Shown: piece after piece, positions 43,444 through 49,534 of the stretch
Numbering within the stretch: position 1 is the first letter of the stretch
Layout of the letters: each line of letters begins with the position of its first letter
NCBI GenBank assembly: GCA_018649665.1
Contig: JABIHL010000100.1
Location: forward strand, 1 to 49,534
Direction of reading: 5' to 3'
Length of the DNA: 49,534 bases
Origin: Chloroflexota bacterium
GTDB lineage: Bacteria > Chloroflexota > Dehalococcoidia > Lucifugimonadales > Lucifugimonadaceae
Notes under the pieces: model-generated
Databases searched by the model: none
Told to the model about the DNA's origin: nothing
Seen by the model: the letters and a program-made list of their open reading frames with translations, nothing else
Program-made: the position numbers and the translations under genes

Positions 43444-44307
43444 TCAGTTGCCATGTTCGTGGGGCTTGAGCAGTTGATAGCACGTTTTGATCACTGGAAC
43501 CGATATCCCCCGCTGTTCAGCTTTGTGAACAACAGCACCGATTAAATCTTCCAGTTCTAGCCGCCTACCCGCTTCCAGATCACGGGTCATCGATTGCTTT
43601 GATTTTGGAGCGAAGCTGGCAAATTCAACCAATTTCTTCGCATCGATATCAAAGCCTTCTGCCTGGCCTACAGCAGCCACTTCCCGACATGCGTTTCGGT
43701 GCAATTCTGCCAATTCAGGGTTCGCCATTGCATCTCCGGGACTTAGTCGAGCAACAATGAACGGACTAAACGATGCATATGCGCAGAGTTTTCGCCAGAG
43801 AGGCTCCCAAATGTTGTCGACTGCTTCTACCTTCAAACCAGCCTCGTTGAACGCGTCTGCGAGCCTCTGAACACGGTTCGAAATCGGGCCATCCAGCTCG
43901 CCGATGGCGTTAGGACTGTAAGTGGCGAATCCGAGAACATGTTTACTGCCAACAATGTCACCAATCCGACCCGGCGCAGCGACTCCGTTTTGGAGGGGAA
44001 TGATGGTCGTGTCATCGCCAACGATTGGCTTGATCAGATTTGCCGCATCATCGAGGTGGTAATTTTTGACAGCGAATACGATGCTATCGACAGGTGCCAT
44101 ACATTGAGGCGCGTCGGTCGCTTGCACGCTTTCGATTACGAACTCTGGGCCAAACGATCCGGCAGGAACGATTAGTCCTTTGCTCTGAAGTTCAGCGAGT
44201 CGAGCACCCCGGGCGATGAATGTGACATCGTGCCCAGCAGTGATCAACCGAGCACCGTAACGACTGCCGATATCGCCAGCACCCATAATCGCAAACCGCA
44301 TTGTCAT
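43444..44307 (-). CDS. Ketopantoate reductase-like (ApbA/PanE family)
   Basis: A 287-residue protein with MRFAIMGAGDIGSRYGARLITAGHDVTFIARG at the N-terminus (NADP-binding GxGxxG), IVFAVKNYHLDDAANLI with the conserved Lys, IIPLQNGV, and a C-terminal helical domain with KQSMTRDLEAGRRLELEDLIGAVV, the PanE signature. The family reduces 2-ketopantoate to pantoate or acts on similar 2-oxo acids. Divergent from a ThDP enzyme gene with a 196-bp shared region. Either ATG (codon 1 or 3) could be the start. Confidence 0.88.
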   Translation of the reverse strand: MTMRFAIMGAGDIGSRYGARLITAGHDVTFIARGARLAELQSKGLIVPAGSFGPEFVIESVQATDAPQCMAPVDSIVFAVKNYHLDDAANLIKPIVGDDTTIIPLQNGVAAPGRIGDIVGSKHVLGFATYSPNAIGELDGPISNRVQRLADAFNEAGLKVEAVDNIWEPLWRKLCAYASFSPFIVARLSPGDAMANPELAELHRNACREVAAVGQAEGFDIDAKKLVEFASFAPKSKQSMTRDLEAGRRLELEDLIGAVVHKAEQRGISVPVIKTCYQLLKPHEHGN

Positions 44308-44347
44308 CTCCTGCTCATCCGTTGTTCACAAGCCAAAATCTTGCCGT

Positions 44348-44365
44348 TCACATAAAAATTTGTGA
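44348..44365. promoter_or_regulatory. TCACA-N8-TGTGA inverted repeat in a divergent promoter
   Basis: Perfect 5-bp arms around an AT-rich centre, between the panE-like gene and the third ThDP enzyme gene. It suits a helix-turn-helix dimer, but arm length is short. Confidence 0.3.
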
Positions 44366-44503
44366 CGCCGAGCAGAAGATACAGCCGCGAACGGCAATTG
44401 GATACGACATTTCGATCAACGTCTTGCTCATCTATTCGTTCACCGGTGTACAGTGCGCAATCGAACTCGATCTCAAAGCGGCTAGCTAAGGACTTTCGAA
44501 CAG

Positions 44504-46171
44504 ATGGCAAAAATGACAGGTGCGCAGTTCGTGGCAGAAACGATCAAATCGTACGGGGTTGATCACATATTTTTCGTCCCGGCCGTCCTGTATGGAGTCC
44601 TCGCCGAGTTTGAAAAACTTGGTGGTACTCCCGTGATGGCTCACTCAGAGAAATCAGCCGCCTACATGGCCGATGCCTATGCTCGAGTTCGTAACGCACC
44701 TGCCGTTGCGTTTGGGCAGTCGGTTGGAGCGGTGAATCTGGCAGCAGGACTTCAAGATGCGTTCTTAGCTCTTTCACCCGTCGTAACCCTGACAGGTCGT
44801 CGACAACCCGGATGGCGACAACGTCATTCCTATCAAGAGGTTGATCACCGGGCTGCGTACGATGCAGTGACGAAGTTCAATGCGGAAGTGGAAACTCAGG
44901 GCGAGTTACCTATGTTGCTTCGTCAGGCGTTCCGTGAGGCAGTCTCAGGAGCGCCCGCCCCTACTCATCTCGACCTCCCCGGCATCAGTGGTGCCGATCT
45001 GATGGGACCGTTCGATGATTTCGAAGTGATTTCTGAATCACGATTCAACTCGATTCCGCCGTTTAGGGCTCATCCAGCCCCAGACGATATCCAAGCTGTT
45101 GCGAAATTGTTCGCCGAAGCAAAACGGCCAGCGATAGTTGCCGGCGGAGGCGTAACGCTTTCCGGTGCGGCCATTGAATTAAGGCAGTTGATAGAAAAGC
45201 TCAACGTACCGATGGCATACGCGCTGAACGCCAAGGGACAAGTTCCAGATAATCATCCGCTGAACATCGGAATGGTCGGTTCGTATTCTCGTTCTTCAGC
45301 CAACAAGTTCATCCGTGAATCCGATTTTGTGCTTTACGTTGGCAGTCGCACTGGCAGTCAGGTAACCCACGACTGGAAGATTCCAGGCCCGGGTGTGAAA
45401 GTCGCACAGATCGATACCGAAGCCGCTGAGCTAGGTCGCAATTACCCTAACGCTGCGAGCGTGCTTGGCGATGCCAGAGAATCGCTAAAAATGTTGATCG
45501 ACGCTGTGGATCCAGTCGCTGAACGAAACGACTGGCTTGGTCGTGTTGGTGAGATCGAGTCCGATTGGGCTGCTGAGCACGAGCACTTCCTCACTTCCGA
45601 TGCCGTTCCCATGCGCCCTGAACGGGTTTGCAAAGAGATTTCGGATGCCTTGCCTGATGACGGAGTAGTAGTGGTCGACACGGGTCACAACGCCATGTGG
45701 GCCGGAATGTATCTCGATATCAACAAACCGGGGCAGCGCTTCCTTCGGTGTGCTGGATCGCTCGGCTGGGCGTTCCCAGCTGCTATCGGAGCAAAATATG
45801 CCGTTGGCGACAGACCCGTCGTGTGCTTCACTGGCGATGGTGGGCTTTGGTACCACTTCACTGAACTAGAAACGGCTGTCAGCCAGAATCTTCCTTTCGT
45901 GACTGTCGTGAATGACAACCGATCTTTCAATCAAACTCAGGGCGGTGTGAAACGCGCTTTCGCCGACAACGCTGGCGATGGATCGAACGTGTGGAAGTTC
46001 ACCGACGTCGATTTCGCAGCTGTGGCTCAGGAGATGGGTGCGATTGGTATGAGGGTTACTCAGCCTGAAGAACTGGGTAGCGCAATCAAAGAAGCGCTAG
46101 AGGCTGATCGCCCAGTGGTTATCGATGCTAAGACCGATCCCGATGCAATGGCTCCGCTGCCGTGGGGGTAG
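44504..46171 (+). CDS. ThDP-dependent enzyme, acetolactate synthase-like (paralog 3)
   Basis: A 555-residue ThDP enzyme, MTGAQFVAETIKSYGVDHIFF at the start, with AAGGA about 11 bases upstream. The catalytic-type Glu is in VMAHSEKSAAYMADAYARV, the central domain has AIVAGGGVTLSG, and the ThDP domain has FTGDGGLWYHFTELETAV and VVNDNRSFNQ. It is closely similar to the protein at 16254 through all three domains and even in the HSYQEVDH segment, so the two are paralogs. Exact reaction unknown. Confidence 0.88.
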   Translation: MAKMTGAQFVAETIKSYGVDHIFFVPAVLYGVLAEFEKLGGTPVMAHSEKSAAYMADAYARVRNAPAVAFGQSVGAVNLAAGLQDAFLALSPVVTLTGRRQPGWRQRHSYQEVDHRAAYDAVTKFNAEVETQGELPMLLRQAFREAVSGAPAPTHLDLPGISGADLMGPFDDFEVISESRFNSIPPFRAHPAPDDIQAVAKLFAEAKRPAIVAGGGVTLSGAAIELRQLIEKLNVPMAYALNAKGQVPDNHPLNIGMVGSYSRSSANKFIRESDFVLYVGSRTGSQVTHDWKIPGPGVKVAQIDTEAAELGRNYPNAASVLGDARESLKMLIDAVDPVAERNDWLGRVGEIESDWAAEHEHFLTSDAVPMRPERVCKEISDALPDDGVVVVDTGHNAMWAGMYLDINKPGQRFLRCAGSLGWAFPAAIGAKYAVGDRPVVCFTGDGGLWYHFTELETAVSQNLPFVTVVNDNRSFNQTQGGVKRAFADNAGDGSNVWKFTDVDFAAVAQEMGAIGMRVTQPEELGSAIKEALEADRPVVIDAKTDPDAMAPLPWG

Positions 46172-46175
46172 TTCT

Positions 46176-46199
46176 AAAAACAGCCTAAACGTTGGGCTG
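46176..46199 (-). terminator. Terminator of the ICMT-like gene
   Basis: On the minus strand CAGCCCAACGTTTAGGCTG forms a stem of about eight pairs (one G-U) followed by TTTTT. It lies 15 bp after the methyltransferase stop. Confidence 0.6.
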
Positions 46200-46213
46200 C
46201 AAACGAAAGAGCA

Positions 46214-46666
46214 CTAAAGTGGCCACAACCATCGAGGAGTGCGATTGCAAAATGTTTCGTACTCCTCACCGAACTGTTCAGTGAGGAATTTTTCTTCGCC
46301 TGAAATAACTCGAAATTGAGTGATTGTTCCTGCGATAAGTGAAGCGGCAATTAACCACCAAGAACCAAGTAGCAGTCCGAGACCCAAGGTCACTAACAAC
46401 CAGCTGAGGTACATAGGGTTCCGAGTGAACCTATAAGGTCCTGAAGTTCGTAATGTTTCCGGCTTCGCCATCGCCTCTTGGCCGAACGATGTGGCCGCCC
46501 ACACCGACAACACAACGCTCCCGGCTATCAGCGCGCCACCAAAAATTACGTAACCAATGTTGGTCACAAACGTAGTGCTGTCAGCAGCCCAGAAGTGCAA
46601 TACCAACCCGACCAGCAGTAAACCAAGCTGATACTCGGGAACAGGAAAATTCTTCAGCCAACCCAT
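46214..46666 (-). CDS. Isoprenylcysteine/phospholipid methyltransferase-like membrane protein (ICMT/PEMT)
   Basis: A 150-residue protein with about four membrane helices and the conserved GPYRFTRNPMYLSWLLVTLGLGLLLGS segment, then ISGEEKFLTEQFGEEYETFCNRTPRWL, the EE...Y..Y..R.PR.. pattern that binds S-adenosylmethionine in the ICMT/PEMT superfamily. The substrate in bacteria is seldom known; a lipid or membrane isoprenoid is likely. Confidence 0.85.
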   Translation of the reverse strand: MGWLKNFPVPEYQLGLLLVGLVLHFWAADSTTFVTNIGYVIFGGALIAGSVVLSVWAATSFGQEAMAKPETLRTSGPYRFTRNPMYLSWLLVTLGLGLLLGSWWLIAASLIAGTITQFRVISGEEKFLTEQFGEEYETFCNRTPRWLWPL

Positions 46667-46741
46667 ATTGTCACCGTAACGAATCGTTAAATTGCGTTCA
46701 GCCGAATTGCTTCAAACAGGCGAGATACCTAGAACGAGTGT

Positions 46742-47617
46742 TTAGAGTTCTCGATACTGATGGTTTAGTTCGCCATCAGCAATATTAACCACTCGGTAGC
46801 CCGACGGATCATCGCCAAGCGGATAACCGAGTGCGCTAGTAACAACTACATCGAGACCGTTGTCGCTCGCTTCGTGATTTCGGTGCCAGTGGCCAGCAAA
46901 CACCGTTTGCACATTGGCTTCTCGCAACAATTTCACTACCGGTGTGCGTCGCTCAAGAGGAATAGTCCAGTAGCCGTTGGGCTGATTTGGTGGGCTTGGT
47001 GCCCAGTCAAAATCGACATCTTCTTCTTCGGCATTGTTCAAGAACAGTGGGTGATGCATGAATGCAACCACATGCTCCGAATCTTTCGATTCTCGTGACT
47101 GAAGCGTGTCACCGAGAAAATCCATCTGGGTCTTGTGCTCGTCGAGCATGTTCTGAGGCCGATCAAGAAGCACAGAATTCAAAATAATGAACTTTGATTC
47201 GCCGTGATTGAACGAGTAGTAGTCGGCTCCGAATTCGGAACGATACTTGGCCGTCGATTCACTGTCGGGAATGAGATTATTCACTCCGATATCGTGATTC
47301 CCAGGCACCCAATGAACAGGCGTATCGGCGCCATAAGCGCCTAGCGTCTCACGAATGAGCGCTATCTCGTTTTCGTCGCCAGCTGTGTCGACCATATCGC
47401 CACAGACCACCACAAACGCAGGATCGATCTCTTTGATCTGCTCGATAGCTGTGGTCAGGTTTGCTCGATCCTGCTTTAGTCCTTCGCTCTTCGGGGCATC
47501 TTTTACATTGAGCCCGTTTTTGCGAAGAAACTCTGCCGCTTCGGGATCCATTCCCGAGAAGCGATCAAACATTCCCACTTGAGGATCGGCCATTTGGATG
47601 AAATTGAAATTTGCCAT
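46742..47617 (-). CDS. Calcineurin-like metallophosphoesterase, CSTP1-like
   Basis: A 291-residue phosphoesterase with FIQMADPQVGMFD (Asp and Gln in place of the usual DxH, as in CSTP1-type members), VVCGDMVD, WVPGNHDIG, VAFMHHPLF and VFAGHWHRN. These bind two metals. No signal peptide is visible, so it should be cytoplasmic. It may act on phosphoproteins or small phosphoesters. It is 75 bp downstream-facing to the methyltransferase gene on the same strand. Confidence 0.87.
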   Translation of the reverse strand: MANFNFIQMADPQVGMFDRFSGMDPEAAEFLRKNGLNVKDAPKSEGLKQDRANLTTAIEQIKEIDPAFVVVCGDMVDTAGDENEIALIRETLGAYGADTPVHWVPGNHDIGVNNLIPDSESTAKYRSEFGADYYSFNHGESKFIILNSVLLDRPQNMLDEHKTQMDFLGDTLQSRESKDSEHVVAFMHHPLFLNNAEEEDVDFDWAPSPPNQPNGYWTIPLERRTPVVKLLREANVQTVFAGHWHRNHEASDNGLDVVVTSALGYPLGDDPSGYRVVNIADGELNHQYREL

Positions 47618-47708
47618 GAGAGCGATCTTACCGAAGGCGGCATCGGAGGATTACCGAGCGGCTATACCGATTCTGTGAAATTTTCACATTGCCCGATTAC
47701 TGGCGAGC

Positions 47709-49112
47709 CTAGAGTTCGCCAATCGGAAGGCTAACCGTAACCCTTGCGCCGTGACCTTCTTGGTTGGCAGCTTCGATGGTGCCTTTGTGAGCGGAGACTA
47801 TAGCCGCCACAATCGCCAATCCGAGTCCTGCCCCACCCGTTTCTCGAGACCGCGAACTGTCTATTCGGTAGAAGCGTTCAAATAGTTTCTCGGAGTCATC
47901 CTCAGGTAAGCCGGGGCCATCATCGACAACATCCATAATCGCCTGACCATTCTCCTCGCGAAGTGAGATCGTCACTGCGGTGCCATCGGGTGTGTGAGCA
48001 CGTGCATTCGCCAAGAGATTCGCAATCACCTGAGTCAATCTCTGCTCATCGCCCATCACTCGCACTGGCCCATCGCTATTGATCGTAACTGGATGCTCAG
48101 GGTCGATCGCCTCACTGTTTGTGGCAGCGTCGCCAGCGACATCAGTTAAGTTCACGGAAGCTGGTTCCATTGCGTAGACACGGTCGAGCCTCGCTAGCAG
48201 CAGCAAATCGGCTACCAGTCTTTCCATTCGAGAGGTCTCAGATCCGATTCGCCTCATAGCGTTGTCGATGTCTTTGTTTTCGACCAACGCTCCCTGTCGA
48301 TACAACTCGCTGTAGCCGAGCACTGCTGCTATCGGTGTGCGGAGTTCGTGCGATGCATCGGCGACGAAATCTGTGAGTCTCGCTTTGGCGTTCTGCTCTT
48401 CGGTTATCGCATCTTCAATCTGCACCAGCATGTCGTTCAAAGCTGTACCCAAACGCCCGAGCTCGACTGAGCTATCGACAACGTTCACTCGCTGAGACAG
48501 ATCTCCACCAGCGATTGCAGATGCGGTTTCGACCATTTGATCGATGGGTTTCAATTCACGTCGCACAGCCCACCACGTCGCAAGTGCGCCGAGGATAGCG
48601 ACTAAAACAGCTGTTACTCCAAATGTTCTAACGAGATCGGAAACCGCTGCATCAACCTCACCGAGAGGAACAGCCCAAACACCAATTTCGTCAGTGTCGG
48701 TAGCCCAGGCAAATGCTCGATAGTTCAGCGAACCGTCTTCGGAAGAAATAGTCGAGAATTCGCCTTTTGCGACTAGTGCAGCGAATGCTTCAACGTTCGG
48801 TAGAGGATCGGGATTATCGGTGAATCCTGACGCCTGCCCCGTGACGGTACGAGCTTGAACATCAACAATCACGAGTGCCTGTGGAGATTTGACGGCCGGG
48901 CGATTGGGATCGACTTCAAGAGTTACTTGTGCAAGCAGGTCGGTTGAATTTAGGTACTTGTCGCGAATACCAGCCTGAATAACAGCGAGGTCTTCATCGA
49001 TAGCACCGACAAGCACGTTACGGGTTGAACCAACAACAGCGGCTCCCACTACAGCAACTACCACTAAAAGTAGGAGGCTGAACGCAGCGACGAGTCGTGT
49101 CTGGAGTTTCAT
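47709..49112 (-). CDS. OmpR-type sensor histidine kinase (HAMP-HisKA-HATPase)
   Basis: A 467-residue kinase with helix 1 (LVAAFSLLLLVVVAVVGAAVV), an extracytoplasmic sensor of about 130 residues, helix 2 (FGVTAVLVAILGALATWWAV), a HAMP segment, HisKA with DASHELRTPIAAVLGY (phospho-accepting His around 250), and HATPase_c with VIANLLANARAHTP (N box), VVDDGPGLPEDD and GGAGLGLAIV. It starts two bases after the response regulator stop, a standard co-translated pair similar in layout to MprAB/TcrAS-type systems. The signal is unknown. Confidence 0.93.
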   Translation of the reverse strand: MKLQTRLVAAFSLLLLVVVAVVGAAVVGSTRNVLVGAIDEDLAVIQAGIRDKYLNSTDLLAQVTLEVDPNRPAVKSPQALVIVDVQARTVTGQASGFTDNPDPLPNVEAFAALVAKGEFSTISSEDGSLNYRAFAWATDTDEIGVWAVPLGEVDAAVSDLVRTFGVTAVLVAILGALATWWAVRRELKPIDQMVETASAIAGGDLSQRVNVVDSSVELGRLGTALNDMLVQIEDAITEEQNAKARLTDFVADASHELRTPIAAVLGYSELYRQGALVENKDIDNAMRRIGSETSRMERLVADLLLLARLDRVYAMEPASVNLTDVAGDAATNSEAIDPEHPVTINSDGPVRVMGDEQRLTQVIANLLANARAHTPDGTAVTISLREENGQAIMDVVDDGPGLPEDDSEKLFERFYRIDSSRSRETGGAGLGLAIVAAIVSAHKGTIEAANQEGHGARVTVSLPIGEL

Positions 49113-49114
49113 CT

Positions 49115-49534
49115 TTAGGAATCCGTTTTACGCAGCACATACCCGGTGCCGCGCACCGTGCGGATCAACTCGGCGGCTTCGCTTCCTAGCTTCTTACGCA
49201 GGTAGCTGACGTACGTTTCCACAACAGCGTCGTTACCTTCGAAATCGTATTCCCACACGTAGTCGAGGATCTGTGTCTTCGACAACACGTGTCCCTGATT
49301 TAGCATCAGATACCGCAATAGTTTGAACTCTGTTGGCGAAAGTTCGATTTCTCTTTCATCGACAAATACCTGATGTAGGTCTTCGTCTAATTTGAGATTC
49401 CCGCACAAAAGATGATTTTCGTCTTCATCGTTCTGGGTTCTGCGCAATATCGCCTCGATACGCAGAGTGAGTTCTTCGAGGCTGAACGGCTTGGTGAGGT
49501 AATCGTCTCCACCACCACCAAATCCCGTACGTAG
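49115..49534 (-). CDS. OmpR/PhoB-family response regulator, 5' part outside the window
   Basis: The reading frame continues upstream of the ORF-track start (an internal TTG) to the window edge. It adds GDDYLTKPFSLEELTLRIEAI, the end of a receiver domain with the conserved Lys. The winged-helix DNA-binding domain follows: LSPTEFKLLRYLMLNQGHVLSK, NDAVVETYVSYLRKKLG and IRTVRGTGYVLR. The phospho-acceptor Asp lies outside the window. Partner of the kinase encoded immediately downstream. Confidence 0.92.
   Translation of the reverse strand, partial: LRTGFGGGGDDYLTKPFSLEELTLRIEAILRRTQNDEDENHLLCGNLKLDEDLHQVFVDEREIELSPTEFKLLRYLMLNQGHVLSKTQILDYVWEYDFEGNDAVVETYVSYLRKKLGSEAAELIRTVRGTGYVLRKTDS

Overview
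The window looks like a chromosomal segment of a Chloroflexota bacterium, most likely from the marine SAR202/Dehalococcoidia side of the phylum. This is inferred from gene content, not from a marker gene: enolase-superfamily sugar-acid dehydratases, an LLM flavin oxidoreductase and an FMO-type flavoprotein, three ThDP enzymes of acetolactate-synthase type, and extracytoplasmic cytochromes carrying long Pro/Thr-rich or collagen-like linkers. No rRNA, tRNA, CRISPR array, IS element or phage gene was seen.

Left part (1-7.9 kb): a repeated-PAS membrane protein that runs off the left edge and is broken by a frameshift; an unrecognised, possibly TIM-barrel protein; a 44-residue membrane peptide overlapping a 1076-residue fusion of a DUF318/ArsP-like permease with an FG-GAP/ASPIC-UnbV domain; and a DHA2-type MFS exporter.

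Catabolic part (8-26.8 kb): two enolase-superfamily dehydratases (rhamnonate-like and galactonate-like), an FMO-like flavoprotein, an MMPL/RND transporter, an MFS carrier, two ThDP enzymes, a ceramidase-like protein, a UxuA-like mannonate dehydratase, a VOC protein, a Gfo/Idh/MocA oxidoreductase, an FAH-family hydrolase, a nitroreductase and an LLM oxidoreductase. Together they suggest scavenging of sugar acids and oxidised organic matter.

A small anabolic-looking island (25.8-29.6 kb) holds a LicD-type transferase, an ethanolamine/choline-phosphate-type cytidylyltransferase that appears to start at ATT, the LLM oxidoreductase in the same operon, and a divergent PLP aminotransferase. It could decorate a glycan or lipid with a CDP-activated amino-phospho group.

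The most striking region is 29.6-42.2 kb, a complete-looking extracytoplasmic nitrate respiration locus with unusual architecture. It encodes NapA and a NapB that looks lipid-anchored with a long Pro/Thr linker, a NarX/NarL-type histidine kinase and response regulator arranged tail to tail, and an NrfC/NrfD-type quinol module in place of NapC or NapGH. It also encodes an Ig-like membrane protein, a membrane-anchored dihaem cytochrome, and two paralogous dihaem cytochromes on uninterrupted collagen-like stalks (24 and 19 Gly-X-Y triplets). A perfect 16-bp palindrome close to the NarL 7-2-7 site lies between the response regulator and the first collagen-cytochrome gene. Four strong hairpin terminators flank or divide the locus. 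I infer a Nap system adapted to a cell without a true periplasm, where every carrier is tethered.

Right part (42.2-49.5 kb): an Ldh-family dehydrogenase, a ketopantoate-reductase-like protein, a third ThDP enzyme, an ICMT/PEMT-like methyltransferase, a CSTP1-like metallophosphoesterase, and an OmpR-type two-component pair whose regulator is cut by the right edge.
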